Shown one piece after another: positions 27,126 to 35,992 of a stretch of DNA of 53,153 nucleotides (within the stretch, counting starts at the first letter, position 1; each line of letters begins with the position of its first letter). The DNA is from Pseudoalteromonas sp. S16_S37 (GTDB lineage Bacteria; Pseudomonadota; Gammaproteobacteria; Enterobacterales; Alteromonadaceae): positions 1 through 53,153 of the forward strand of contig NZ_JAAUWV010000029.1 in assembly GCF_014694405.1 (NCBI RefSeq), written 5' to 3'. The position numbers were made by a program, and so were the translations under genes. The notes under the pieces are model-generated. The model was not told where the DNA came from. It searched no databases and worked only from the letters and a program-made list of their open reading frames with translations.

Positions 27126-29209
27126 ACGTCGTCATCCTCCTTAAATAGCTGATCCGAAAAGTCAGGAAAGTCCAAATCGTCATCAGGCTCAGAGAGATAA
27201 TGCACTTGCGCTGATTTACTGGTGTCGATGTCCACTGGTTTATAGGCCCGTTCTTTACGCTCTTTGGCTTTTTCTTCTGCTCGGTTGTCACGAATATTGC
27301 GAATACGCTCCGCATCCGACAAACCAATGTGTTTTGGCGCGGCCTTTTCCGCCTGCTTAACCACCTCTATCACTTGTCGCTCCAAGGCACGCTTTTGCTC
27401 ATCGGCTACTAATTTTGCATCTGCATGAGTCTGTTTTAACTCATCATTTTGCTGCCACACATCCCAAAAGCTCGCGCCTGAAAACTGCCGTGAGCGTGTT
27501 GCCAACTGGCATACAAAATAGTCATTGCTGCTAGGGCCGTGATAAATGTAGATGTAGTCTGCGGTTGCTAAGTCATAGGCAACTTCTACACTTTTAGGGC
27601 GTTTAACCTCCTTGCCCCGATGCATCCAGCCTAATTTTAAAAGCTCTGCGCTGGTGTAATACACGCCAAATATACAAGCCCCCGAATCAGATATCGTTGC
27701 TCGAATTCTTGGCATCAATGCCACACGAAGATGCTCAGTTGCTGGCTTTTTCAACCGACCAGTGCGATGCTGCAAGCCCCAATTCCATAGTGCCAGAGGG
27801 TTATTTGGTAGGTCCGTTGGCATATCAGCCGCTTTGTCATAGCTTTCAATTACGTGATACTGGTTGTGGTAAAGCACTGCCGCTAAAATAATGCGAGTGA
27901 ATTCTTGAATAGTCAGCTTAGCATCCAAGCGGTAATCTCTGTCACCTTGCTTTTTAATTTTGGTACCAGTGACCACGCCAGGTGCAAACGGTTTGAACGC
28001 TTGTTGGAAGGTGCGAAACGCTCGCTCGACAACCCCTTTGGCCTCGCTTCTAAATGGTGGCGTATTTTCAACGCGCACACCAAAGCCCTTTTCAAGGCAT
28101 TCAATTTGATGACCCATCAACTCGCCTCTATCGGCCAACAATGCTGAAGGCAAGCCAATACACGGCCATTGCTGCGGGGTTACGTCAAAACCAAACTGAC
28201 GGCAGTAGTCTGATTTATCCATCGTGGCCATATGTATTGCCTGAATGGCGGCAGCAAATGAAGGGTTTTCAAAACCAATATAAAACCCAGCCACCATGCG
28301 ACTAAATACGTCAATCACCATGTAAATCACTGGGCGGCCAACAATATTGCTTCTTTGGGAGTCAGAGACTAAATAAATATCTGCGATTGTAGCGTCAATT
28401 TCATAGCGCATACCTGGGCCCAAAACATCTGCGGCGGCGGTACCTGTAAGCGGTCGAATATCTTTTTTCCGCTTTATCTCACCCGCCTGCGCTTCAATTT
28501 TGTCTACTTGGCGATATTCACGTTTGTAGAAATGTTCCATTTGCCTGAGTGTTGGCAACTCCTCTTCTGGTAAGTCAGGAAAGTACTGCTCATAAATATC
28601 TTTAAGTCGATTGTGCGCGTATCTAAATGATTTACCTTTGTCGGTTAATAGGTGTCGCTCAATGGCAATACGAAATAACTTCTCTGCAAAATCATCAATT
28701 AAAGCGCCAGTGCCTGACATGTACTTACGAGGCCGACCTAATTTTGTTGTTATGGCTCGGCGCTTTTGGCCCTTGGCACCTGAGTTTTTATAATCGGGTA
28801 ATAATGCATTGGGGATCTGGCCACGTTGCCAGTATCTACGGGCAAAACGATAAATAGACTGTTTGGTTTTGCCTGTCTCAGTCATTATTTGATTTACCAC
28901 TTTGCCACGCGCTTTCGGTTCATAGCAGTTCTCAAGTTCTACCAATGGCTTGATTGCGGCATAGTTTTCATCACGTTTTAACTGAGCGGTAGAACCTGCT
29001 TCTGGAATAACAGTAGCAATGTCGCTATATGGGTCGGCTGCACGTTTGAGCACTTCATCTTGAAAGCCCTGTTCTAACTCAGTTATTTCAACAAGCTCAG
29101 GAAAGACCTTGTCATCGTGCACTTTTATCCAAAGCACGTAATAATCAAACACCATTAAAATGCGATACAAGGTTTGTTCGCATTGCAATACTTCATTGAT
29201 TTGAAACAC
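27122..29209 (-). CDS. tnsB: Tn7 DDE transposase TnsB
   Basis: The start is GTG 29209 (MFQINEVLQCEQTLYRI), chosen because AGGAGG lies 6 nt upstream; the frame extends to 29239 without such a signal. The 695-residue protein (702 in Tn7) has N-terminal DNA-binding helices for the 20-bp end repeats and the rve integrase core: YEIDATIAD (first Asp), VFSRMVAGFY, ADRGELMG (second Asp) and PFRSEAKGVVERAF (Glu). It makes the 3' cuts and joins the ends to the target. It overlaps the end of tnsA by 17 bp. TnsB binding at the ends also represses tns transcription in Tn7; here the abiH gene intervenes between those sites and tnsA. Confidence 0.96.
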   Translation of the reverse strand: MFQINEVLQCEQTLYRILMVFDYYVLWIKVHDDKVFPELVEITELEQGFQDEVLKRAADPYSDIATVIPEAGSTAQLKRDENYAAIKPLVELENCYEPKARGKVVNQIMTETGKTKQSIYRFARRYWQRGQIPNALLPDYKNSGAKGQKRRAITTKLGRPRKYMSGTGALIDDFAEKLFRIAIERHLLTDKGKSFRYAHNRLKDIYEQYFPDLPEEELPTLRQMEHFYKREYRQVDKIEAQAGEIKRKKDIRPLTGTAAADVLGPGMRYEIDATIADIYLVSDSQRSNIVGRPVIYMVIDVFSRMVAGFYIGFENPSFAAAIQAIHMATMDKSDYCRQFGFDVTPQQWPCIGLPSALLADRGELMGHQIECLEKGFGVRVENTPPFRSEAKGVVERAFRTFQQAFKPFAPGVVTGTKIKKQGDRDYRLDAKLTIQEFTRIILAAVLYHNQYHVIESYDKAADMPTDLPNNPLALWNWGLQHRTGRLKKPATEHLRVALMPRIRATISDSGACIFGVYYTSAELLKLGWMHRGKEVKRPKSVEVAYDLATADYIYIYHGPSSNDYFVCQLATRSRQFSGASFWDVWQQNDELKQTHADAKLVADEQKRALERQVIEVVKQAEKAAPKHIGLSDAERIRNIRDNRAEEKAKERKERAYKPVDIDTSKSAQVHYLSEPDDDLDFPDFSDQLFKEDDDV

Positions 29210-30020
29210 GAAACACCTCCTGAATTTGTTCAACATCACCTAGCTTAAGATGACCAACTTGCAGCTTTTGGACTGGCGTAAAAATATCAAATGTAAAGTA
29301 ACGGTCAGCCAGCAACGCTCTTATCTCAAACAACGACTCTCCTAAGTCTAGTCCATAGGCGGTATCTATCTCTTTGCAGGCGTTTATGAGGGTTTTGGTT
29401 TGGTGTTTTGCAAAGTAATCGGCATAGAATCTAGCTTGCTCAATGGCTGAGTCTTGAGCTTCTTCATGTTCACCTTGCAATGGGTAAATCCACTCAACAT
29501 TCGCTTTAACAACTTTTGGGATCTCTTGCTCAGTGACTATTTGCCAAGGGGTCTGCTTTTCATGCCAAAAACGTTTCTCGAGTTCAAGTATCTCTATCTT
29601 TCGCTGCTCTTCAAAAGCGCTGACATATTTGGCTTGTAGCGCAAAATAGGGGAGATCTCGCGAGGTTGTTTCAACAAGAAAGTCGCTCGAAAGGTATTGG
29701 TCAACGCCCCGAACATTTGGGTGTTTGATGCCAGCAGATTCTGCTAACTCTTGTGTTATCTCACGTTCAAGCGGAAACTGCTCTTTGACTTGCAGCACAT
29801 CCTGCCGCCACTCGAGCAAATAAAACATGGATAGTTCAAGATCGGATAATAAATGATGGGTTCGTTTGGACTTATAGCCGAAGACTCGATGTACACGGCC
29901 GTCGGATGGCGCATCATAAACCGTTAACCACGGCTTGTAATCCTGATACTCGCCAGTACCGCGTCCCTCTTTAATCCACTTAAGATATTGCGCCTCAGTA
30001 TGGCCAATCTTCCTAGACAT
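29193..30020 (-). CDS. tnsA: Tn7 5'-strand endonuclease TnsA
   Basis: The 275-residue protein (273 in Tn7) resembles a restriction endonuclease. E62 in SDLELS, D113 in SSDFLVE, and Q129 with K131 in ALQAKY correspond to E63, D114, Q130 and K132 of Tn7 TnsA. TnsA makes the 5' cuts at both transposon ends and so gives cut-and-paste movement. The C-terminal domain binds TnsC and DNA. The start ATG 30020 opens MSRKIGHTEAQYLKWIKEGR, and the same segment recurs as a fragment at 4484-4546. It lies 110 bp downstream of the abiH stop. No clear ribosome-binding site was noted, so a local promoter or read-through from abiH is open. Confidence 0.96.
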   Translation of the reverse strand: MSRKIGHTEAQYLKWIKEGRGTGEYQDYKPWLTVYDAPSDGRVHRVFGYKSKRTHHLLSDLELSMFYLLEWRQDVLQVKEQFPLEREITQELAESAGIKHPNVRGVDQYLSSDFLVETTSRDLPYFALQAKYVSAFEEQRKIEILELEKRFWHEKQTPWQIVTEQEIPKVVKANVEWIYPLQGEHEEAQDSAIEQARFYADYFAKHQTKTLINACKEIDTAYGLDLGESLFEIRALLADRYFTFDIFTPVQKLQVGHLKLGDVEQIQEVFRVSNQ

Positions 30021-30130
30021 AATATACCGCTATAACTGATTGAAATTTCAGCATAGCTGATTTGGGAATGTATATGCAAACGAGTTGTTTAGTGCTTAGT
30101 AAAAGTCCATATATCTATTTAGCGAAATAC

Positions 30131-31090
30131 TTATTCTGGTTTAGACAGCAAAGATGTCAGTTCAATTAAGGTATAGTTTTGCTCAGATATACCCAGCCCC
30201 AACAATATGTCCTCGATTTTTGCTTTCTCTTCTTCACCATAGTACGAGACATTCCATTGGCAATGTTGGGAAGCATGCTCTTTAATAACTTCAAAATACT
30301 CAATATCTACATCTGACATTGAGTGACCTAGAGTAAAAATATGCCTTACTTCTCCTAATCTGTTAAAAGTGCTCGAGTTAGTTTCAATGATTTCGCTAGC
30401 ATTTTTAAAAGATCTGCCATAATAAGAAAACAATTCTTCTCTAGCTTCATCAAGAAATGGTACATACTGATTAGACATCTCTTCATACCATTGTTCCAAC
30501 TGTTCAGAAGTTAAACCTTCAGGTGGGCTCTGATCATCTTGCTCTTCTATAAATATACTTGGATCAACAGCATGTCCCAAGACTATATTTTCTTTGTCAT
30601 CATAAGTACCATGCATATACAAAATATTTTCGGCAGAGACGCCATATTGTTTTTCAAGTGTTCTGGTAAAGTTAAAACTGATGAAAAAGGCATCTAAATC
30701 TAAGTTTAATAAAAAATCAGTATCCACCTGGTATGAATCAGCTTTACGGATGTATTCTGCGAACTCATTTCGTAGCTCATGTGTCAAATAACCAACCAGC
30801 CTCTGAGCTTCAAGGACACAAGCATCCATATCTCTATCATAGTCATCGCTGGATGGGCAGGGTATGTATTCACTTATATGGTCCTCTAAATAACTAATAT
30901 CAATCAATGAAAGATTTTCCTCAAAACGACTCCATAGATCATTATCGGTAATGGGGTAAGAGATGACATGAGCTAATATGTCAAAAATAGAGGGGTTCTT
31001 GCTTTTCAAATACTCACTAAAACCAACGTAAGTTGTGGGTAAATCATGATGCAAATCAAAACCGTTTCCAACAATATAAAGCGTTTCCAA
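30131..31090 (-). CDS. AbiH-family abortive infection protein
   Basis: The 319-residue protein starts with the family hallmark LYIVGNGFDLHHDLPTTY and contains FISFNFTRTLEKQYG, LYMHGTYDD and a C-terminal IFTLGHSMSDVDIEYFEVI. These are the conserved blocks of AbiH proteins (Pfam AbiH), defence proteins first found in lactococci and predicted to act on nucleotides or nucleic acids. The best start is TTG 31090, with AAGGAT 7 nt upstream. It lies between tnsA and the transposon's right end, an unusual cargo place, and reads in the same direction as the tns genes. Its promoter must lie within 31091-31185, next to the TnsB sites, so TnsB could influence it. Confidence 0.88.
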   Translation of the reverse strand: METLYIVGNGFDLHHDLPTTYVGFSEYLKSKNPSIFDILAHVISYPITDNDLWSRFEENLSLIDISYLEDHISEYIPCPSSDDYDRDMDACVLEAQRLVGYLTHELRNEFAEYIRKADSYQVDTDFLLNLDLDAFFISFNFTRTLEKQYGVSAENILYMHGTYDDKENIVLGHAVDPSIFIEEQDDQSPPEGLTSEQLEQWYEEMSNQYVPFLDEAREELFSYYGRSFKNASEIIETNSSTFNRLGEVRHIFTLGHSMSDVDIEYFEVIKEHASQHCQWNVSYYGEEEKAKIEDILLGLGISEQNYTLIELTSLLSKPE

Positions 31091-31185
31091 AATAAATCCT
31101 TCCGTGTATACAACAAACTTGGATAAGTCTAGTTGGATTCAGAAAAAGGCCCAATACTTGATAAAGCAAAGTAGCGAGAAAAACA

Positions 31186-31256
31186 AATTAGTATGAAACT
31201 TTATTGTTTGGGATGATACTTTATTGTATGGGGTGAAACTTTATTATTCACCCACA
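31186..31256 (-). repeat. Right end of the Tn7-like element (three tandem 20-bp TnsB sites)
   Basis: Read leftward from 31256: TGTGGGTGAAT (11 nt), then AATAAAGTTTCACCCCATAC, AATAAAGTATCATCCCAAAC and AATAAAGTTTCATACTAATT, starting at 31245, 31225 and 31205. The dense arrangement matches a Tn7 right end. The outward terminus TGTGGG is the same as in Tn7. Confidence 0.93.
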
Positions 31257-31261
31257 ACAAA
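31257..31261. repeat. Target-site duplication ACAAA, right copy
   Basis: This repeats 13253-13257 exactly and joins the transposon right end to the glmS terminator. ACA (31257-31259) is a leftover of the older element's end; the next bases, AAAGG, would be that element's own target duplication. Confidence 0.9.
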
Positions 31262-31280
31262 AGGCGCTTTCGCGCCTTTT
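31259..31280 (-). terminator. glmS terminator within attTn7
   Basis: AAAAGGCGC (31259-31267), a 4-nt loop and GCGCCTTTT (31272-31280) form a rho-independent hairpin just after the glmS stop. The U tract runs into the target duplication. The TnsD-recognised stretch is the coding end of glmS at 31282 to about 31320. Confidence 0.85.
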
Positions 31281-31281
31281 C

Positions 31282-33102
31282 TTATTCCACCGTGACCGAT
31301 TTTGCTAGGTTTCTAGGCTGATCCACATCGGTGCCTTTAATCACCGCAACGTAATACGATAGTAGCTGTAGCGGGATTGTATATACAACTGGTGCGAGGA
31401 TGTCTTCTACGTGGTTGACGTTGATAACACGCATAGTGTCGTCTGATGCAAAGTGTGAGTCTTTGTCAGCAAATACGTAGATGATGCCGCCGCGCGCGCG
31501 CACTTCTTCAACGTTTGATTTTAGCTTTTCAAGTAGTTCGTTGTTTGGTGCAACGACAATGATTGGCATATCAGCGTCGATAAGCGCCAGTGGGCCGTGC
31601 TTTAGCTCACCTGCTGCGTAGGCTTCGGCGTGAATGTATGAAATTTCTTTCAGTTTCAACGCGCCTTCCATTGCAATTGGGTATTGTGAGCCGCGACCTA
31701 AAAACAGTGAATGGTGTTTATCGGCAAACTCTTCTGCTAGCTCTTCAATGCCACCTGCCAGTGTTAGCGCTTCTTCTAACTTGTTTGGTAGGGTTTTAAT
31801 AGCATTAACGATTTTGCTTTGATCTAGGCCTTTTTCTTGTGCGATTGATGCTGTTAGCATCAATAAACCCACAAGCTGTGTGGTAAACGCTTTGGTTGAT
31901 GCCACGCCAATTTCAGCACCGGCTTTGGTCATAAAGGCTAAGTCTGATTCGCGCACCAATGATGAGCCTGGTACGTTACAAATAGTCATCGATGCCATGT
32001 AACCTTGCTGCTTAGCTAAGCGCAATGCCGCAAGCGTGTCTGCGGTTTCACCCGATTGTGAAATGGTCACAAGTAGGCTGTTTTCGTGTACAAATGACTG
32101 GCGGTAACGGAACTCAGAGGCAATTTCTACGTTGCAGCTTACGCCTGCAAATTGCTCTAACCAGTAACGCGCAACCATACCTGAATGGTATGACGTACCA
32201 CAAGCGATGATCTGTACGTGTTTTACGTCTTTAAAAATTTGTTGTGCGCTGTCGCCAAAGGCATCAACGGCAACACGGTCATTGTCTAAACGACCTTCAA
32301 GGGTATTACGTACTGCCAGTGGTTGCTCGTAGATTTCTTTGAGCATGTAGTGGCGATATTCGCCTTTGCCTGAGTTATCTTGAACAATGTTCGATTCAAT
32401 CACGTCACGCTCAACTAATTCGCCGTTGATATCGTAAATTTCAACGCTGTCGCGGGTAATACGTGCAACATCACCTTCTTCTAAAAAGATAAAACGGCGT
32501 GTAACTGGTAGCAGCGCAAGTTGATCAGAGGCAATAAAGTTTTCGCCTAAACCTAGGCCAATAACCAATGGGCTACCAGAGCGTGCCACAATCATTTCTT
32601 GGTCATTCGCTTTATCAAATACCACCGTGCCGTATGCACCTTCAAGCTGCTTTACCGCCGCTTTTACTGCGTCTAACAAGCTGTCGTGTTGCTGACGAAG
32701 TTGGTGAATGAGGTGCACCATGACTTCGGTATCGGTGTCTGATAAAAACTCGTAGCCGTCGCCTTTTAACGCATCACGAAGCGGCGCGTGGTTTTCAATA
32801 ATGCCGTTGTGTACTAAGGCTATTTCGCTGTTTGATACATGCGGGTGAGCGTTGTTTTCAGTCACACCACCATGGGTTGCCCAACGTGTATGTGCAATAC
32901 CTGTAGTGCCTTTTGCAGCTGCCTTTTCAAGCGCCTGCTCAAGGTTGACGACTTTACCCACCGCTTTTACTGTGTTCAATGTGCCAGCCAAGCTTAACGC
33001 TACGCCTGCTGAATCGTAGCCACGATATTCAAGGCGCTTTAAGCCTTCAATCAAAATTTGGTTTACTGGACGTTCTGCAACCGCCCCTACAATACCACAC
33101 AT
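31282..33102 (-). CDS. glmS: Glutamine--fructose-6-phosphate aminotransferase
   Basis: The start is ATG 33102 (MCGIVGAV), with GGAGAG 5 nt before it; a longer frame to 33171 is spurious because Cys2 must become the N-terminal nucleophile. The 606-residue enzyme has the Ntn glutaminase domain (1-235, with TRWATHG and GIIENH) and two SIS isomerase domains ([35 protein letters not shown]). It makes glucosamine-6-phosphate, the first step to UDP-GlcNAc for peptidoglycan and LPS. The C-terminus LAKSVTVE is the conserved tail over attTn7. A DeoR-type regulator gene lies immediately upstream, 86 bp away. Confidence 0.98.
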   Translation of the reverse strand: MCGIVGAVAERPVNQILIEGLKRLEYRGYDSAGVALSLAGTLNTVKAVGKVVNLEQALEKAAAKGTTGIAHTRWATHGGVTENNAHPHVSNSEIALVHNGIIENHAPLRDALKGDGYEFLSDTDTEVMVHLIHQLRQQHDSLLDAVKAAVKQLEGAYGTVVFDKANDQEMIVARSGSPLVIGLGLGENFIASDQLALLPVTRRFIFLEEGDVARITRDSVEIYDINGELVERDVIESNIVQDNSGKGEYRHYMLKEIYEQPLAVRNTLEGRLDNDRVAVDAFGDSAQQIFKDVKHVQIIACGTSYHSGMVARYWLEQFAGVSCNVEIASEFRYRQSFVHENSLLVTISQSGETADTLAALRLAKQQGYMASMTICNVPGSSLVRESDLAFMTKAGAEIGVASTKAFTTQLVGLLMLTASIAQEKGLDQSKIVNAIKTLPNKLEEALTLAGGIEELAEEFADKHHSLFLGRGSQYPIAMEGALKLKEISYIHAEAYAAGELKHGPLALIDADMPIIVVAPNNELLEKLKSNVEEVRARGGIIYVFADKDSHFASDDTMRVINVNHVEDILAPVVYTIPLQLLSYYVAVIKGTDVDQPRNLAKSVTVE

Positions 33103-33188
33103 AATCTCTCCATTTTGCACGTGAAGTGTGTTGTCATAATGATGTTTACTACGCACGATGTTGTCTCTCATGCGTAACGTTAAATTCT

Positions 33189-33956
33189 TTAAACGCTTGC
33201 GCGAATTACTGTTACACCGCTGCTTTCAATCGTTTGGCACAGCGCCAACGCTAAATTGTCGTCGGTTATCAAGGTTGTGACTTGCGACCAAGGCAATTCT
33301 AAGTTGGGAATTTTGCGCCCCACTTTGTCTGATTCCACCATTACGATAACTTCTCGGGCAGATTCAGCCATAACTTGGCTTAAACCCACCAGCTCGTTAA
33401 AGGTTGTTGTACCACGCGCAACATCAATGCCATCGGCACCAATAAATAGCTGGTCGAAGTCGTACGAGCGCAATACTTTTTCTGCCACCTGCCCTTGAAA
33501 TGACTCTGAATGTGGGTCCCAAGTGCCGCCGGTCATCAAAAGTGTTGGTTCATTTTCTAGTGATAACAATCTGTTAGCTATATTCATTGCATTGGTCATC
33601 ACCACTAGCCCGTGTTTGTTAGCAAGCTCGGGGATCATCGCGGCCGTTGTTCGACCACTATCGATAATGATGCGGTTGTGATCTTTAATCAGGTTAGCGG
33701 CCGCTTTAGCGATTGCCATTTTGCGAAGTGAATCGCGTTTATCGTTGCTTTTTGCAACGATCTCTTGCGGCAGAGCCACCGCACCACCGTAGCGGCGCAG
33801 CAACAGTCCGCTTTTTTCCAGCGCGGTTAAATCCTTTCGAATCGTAACTTCTGACGTTTCAAACTCAACGGCCAATGCATCCACACTCACTTCACCGCAT
33901 TCGTTTACTTTCGATAGAATGGTATGGCGTCTTTGCTGGGTGTTTCGTTTAGTCAT
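33189..33956 (-). CDS. DeoR-family transcriptional regulator, probable regulator of glmS
   Basis: The 255-residue protein opens with an N-terminal winged helix ([43 protein letters not shown], about residues 5-50). The DeoR C-terminal sugar-phosphate sensor domain follows ([37 protein letters not shown]). DeoR proteins are released or activated by phosphorylated sugars, and glucosamine-6-phosphate or a related compound would fit its position before glmS. It and glmS are co-directional. A perfect palindrome with TTTCGTTT half-sites lies just upstream, so it probably controls itself and glmS. The ligand is inferred, not shown. Confidence 0.9.
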   Translation of the reverse strand: MTKRNTQQRRHTILSKVNECGEVSVDALAVEFETSEVTIRKDLTALEKSGLLLRRYGGAVALPQEIVAKSNDKRDSLRKMAIAKAAANLIKDHNRIIIDSGRTTAAMIPELANKHGLVVMTNAMNIANRLLSLENEPTLLMTGGTWDPHSESFQGQVAEKVLRSYDFDQLFIGADGIDVARGTTTFNELVGLSQVMAESAREVIVMVESDKVGRKIPNLELPWSQVTTLITDDNLALALCQTIESSGVTVIRASV

Positions 33957-33969
33957 GTTTAGTTCAGGT

Positions 33970-34010
33970 AAGTTTCGTTTCGTAATTTAGATATAGTTTA
34001 AACGAAACTT
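33970..34010. promoter_or_regulatory. Operator-like palindrome upstream of the DeoR-type regulator
   Basis: AAGTTTCGTTT (33970-33980) and AAACGAAACTT (34000-34010) are exact inverse complements, with 30 bp between the start of one arm and the start of the other. A third TTTCGTTT lies at 33943-33950, inside the first codons. TTTCG-rich arms are typical of DeoR-type operators, so autoregulation is likely. Confidence 0.75.
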
Positions 34011-34053
34011 AAGAGTTTTGACAACGTCGATTTTTAGTTTTGTTAAAATCAGC

Positions 34054-34080
34054 CCAAAAAAAGCAGGCTCTCGCCTGCTA
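34054..34080 (-). terminator. Terminator of the DUF6482-like gene
   Basis: On the minus strand AGCAGGC, a 4-nt loop, GCCTGCT and then seven T follow the stop at 34099 by about 20 bp. Confidence 0.85.
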
Positions 34081-34098
34081 CCCAAACAGGAGGAGGGA

Positions 34099-34395
34099 TT
34101 AATGGAGAAGGTTTAAACTCGTTTTTACATTGCCCACAGAGGCTGAGGCAACCATTTCATCATAGGCGCTTTGCATTTCGAAAGTCGCAATTTGCACACC
34201 TAGACTGGCTAGCATTACTTCGGCCTCTCGCAATGAGTTAAAGGTCATGGTTTTACCTTTGGCATCACTGAGCAAGTGATAGTTGCCTTGCGCATCAATA
34301 CCGCCGGCTAAGTAATGATTAGAGTCGGCATAACTTAAAATTACCGCTTCAAGTGCTTGCTGATTTAGTTGGGCTTTTAGTTCACTTACACGCAT
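34099..34395 (-). CDS. Small DUF6482-like protein
   Basis: The 98-residue cytoplasmic protein has the pattern seen in short DUF6482 proteins of gamma-proteobacteria: ILSYADSNHYLAGGIDAQGNYHLLSDAKGKTMTFNSLREAE, then VMLASLGV and AYDEMV. No function is known. It is monocistronic, with its own terminator, and divergent from the beta-ketoacyl synthase gene; the shared 225-bp region 34396-34620 holds both promoters but no motif I can name. Confidence 0.7.
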   Translation of the reverse strand: MRVSELKAQLNQQALEAVILSYADSNHYLAGGIDAQGNYHLLSDAKGKTMTFNSLREAEVMLASLGVQIATFEMQSAYDEMVASASVGNVKTSLNLLH

Positions 34396-34620
34396 GTCAA
34401 AACACCTATTTTACTTTGGTTGAATTTTAAACGATCAAAGCGTGTATTTAGATCAGCTGCAATTAAAGTTTTTATTCTGCATTTTGCTCTGTGTCATGGT
34501 TTTGTCATAGCGACTTATTAGGCTGGTTTAGTTGTATCTGCGTCTGAATAAAATGAGCTGCAGTAATAAAAGAGTTGGGCGCTGCAAACCCCTATGATGA
34601 AAGAGGTAAAAAGGAAGATC

Positions 34621-35904
34621 ATGAGAAGAATTGTTGTGACTGGCATCGGCGCTATTTCTCCTATTGGTAATTCAGCACAAGACAGCTTTAAAAATTTATT
34701 GCAGGGTAAGCATGGTATTCGCCCCATCGAACACTTTAACCCTGAGCAATTTGCCTGCAAAACGTCTTTTGCCGCCCAAGTAAGTGCCCATTTAGACCCA
34801 TCAACGCTTGCGCCTTTTAAAGATATGGATGACAGCACCCGCACTAAGTTATTAAAAAAATTAGACCGTCATCAGCTATTTGCCATGATAGCGGCTGCTG
34901 AAGCCATCACTGAAGCTGGCCTTGATAAAATCACTAATGAGCAACAGTTGCATCGCATTGGCGTAAACATTGCCACTGGGGTTGGTGGGCTCAATAGCCT
35001 TGAAGTATGCGCAGGCAAGGCCGCCAACGGTAAAAAGCAATCGCCATTTGGTAATTTGATGTTTTTGCCCAACTTGGCAGCGGGTTATGTGGCCAGCCAC
35101 TGGAACTTTGGTGGCCCTAATAATTCACACTCAACAGCGTGTGCGGCAAGTGCCCACTCAATTATTGATGCCTGCAATGCAATTAAGGGGGGCGAGGCAG
35201 AAATCATCGTAGCAGGTGGTGCTGAAGCATCGGTCACTCCGGTGGGGATCTCAACTTTTAACGCGCAAAATGCGTTATCTACCAGAAACGATGACCCCCA
35301 AGCTGCATCTAGACCCTTTACGCAAGACCGAGATGGTTTTGTTATGGGTGAAGGGGCGGCTTGCTTAGTGCTAGAAGAATACGACCATGCTATCACCCGT
35401 GGCGCGCCTGTTTATTGTGAAATCGTCGGCTTTGGTCGCACCAGTGATGGGTTTACCGGACAAGCACTCAGCGCGCCCCACCCGCAAGGTTTGGGAGCAC
35501 AACGTGCAATGCAAACCGCGCTTAATATGGCTGATATTAATACCACAGAAATTGACTACATCAATGCCCACAGCACCAGTACTGCGGCAGATAGCATTGA
35601 GGTCATGGCAATCAAAAATGCTTTTGCTGACCATGCCAAACATATAGCGGTATCGGGCACTAAGTCGCAAACGGGTCATTTACTCGGTGCAGCGGCTGCT
35701 ATCGAAGCGGTGTTTACCGTGCTGGCGCTCAAGCATCAAACCCTACCTTATACTTTGAATCTCACCCCTGATAACGTGGACGCAAATTGCCAAGGCGTTG
35801 ATTTAATAATGCAAAAACCAATGCAAAAACCTGTTCGTTACGCCTTATCTAACTCATTCGGCTTTGGTGGCACCAACGCATCGCTTGCGTTTAAAGGGTT
35901 TTAG
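34621..35904 (+). CDS. Beta-ketoacyl-ACP synthase, FabF-like
   Basis: The start is ATG 34621 (MRRIVVTGIGAISPIGNS), with AGGAAG 4-9 bases upstream. The 427-residue condensing enzyme has the catalytic Cys in STACAASAHS, the first His in NAHSTSTAADSIE and the second in SGTKSQTGHLLGAAAAIEA, all in the usual order, and ends FGFGGTNASLAFKGF. It joins malonyl-ACP to acyl chains in fatty-acid synthesis. Because the housekeeping fabF would normally sit beside acpP, this is likely a second or specialised KAS II. It is a single gene followed by a LytTR regulator. All active-site residues are present. Confidence 0.93.
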   Translation: MRRIVVTGIGAISPIGNSAQDSFKNLLQGKHGIRPIEHFNPEQFACKTSFAAQVSAHLDPSTLAPFKDMDDSTRTKLLKKLDRHQLFAMIAAAEAITEAGLDKITNEQQLHRIGVNIATGVGGLNSLEVCAGKAANGKKQSPFGNLMFLPNLAAGYVASHWNFGGPNNSHSTACAASAHSIIDACNAIKGGEAEIIVAGGAEASVTPVGISTFNAQNALSTRNDDPQAASRPFTQDRDGFVMGEGAACLVLEEYDHAITRGAPVYCEIVGFGRTSDGFTGQALSAPHPQGLGAQRAMQTALNMADINTTEIDYINAHSTSTAADSIEVMAIKNAFADHAKHIAVSGTKSQTGHLLGAAAAIEAVFTVLALKHQTLPYTLNLTPDNVDANCQGVDLIMQKPMQKPVRYALSNSFGFGGTNASLAFKGF

Positions 35905-35992
35905 CCACTGCAACAATGATGCAGGCAATGCTATTTGCCTGCATTTGTCTTGCATCTCGCTACTCGCCATTTAAAATACCTTTATTTGGAAC

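Larger units (their letters stand above)
13258..31256. mobile_element. Complete Tn7-like transposon inserted at attTn7
   Basis: The element is 17,999 bp. Both termini read TGT plus 8 nt followed by AATAAAG-type TnsB sites (AATATAG in the outermost left site): three spread sites at the left end and three tandem sites at the right end, as in Tn7. It is flanked by ACAAA on both sides. It encodes tnsA to tnsE near the right end, with abiH outermost, and a DISARM-like cargo near the left end. The right end faces glmS, with the duplication 20 bp from the end of the glmS stop codon, the orientation and distance expected for TnsD-directed insertion. All tns genes look intact, so the element may be mobile. 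Confidence 0.95.

Noticed and set aside
33103..33171. Longer start for glmS
   Set aside because: Cys2 of MCGIVG must be exposed as the catalytic N-terminus.
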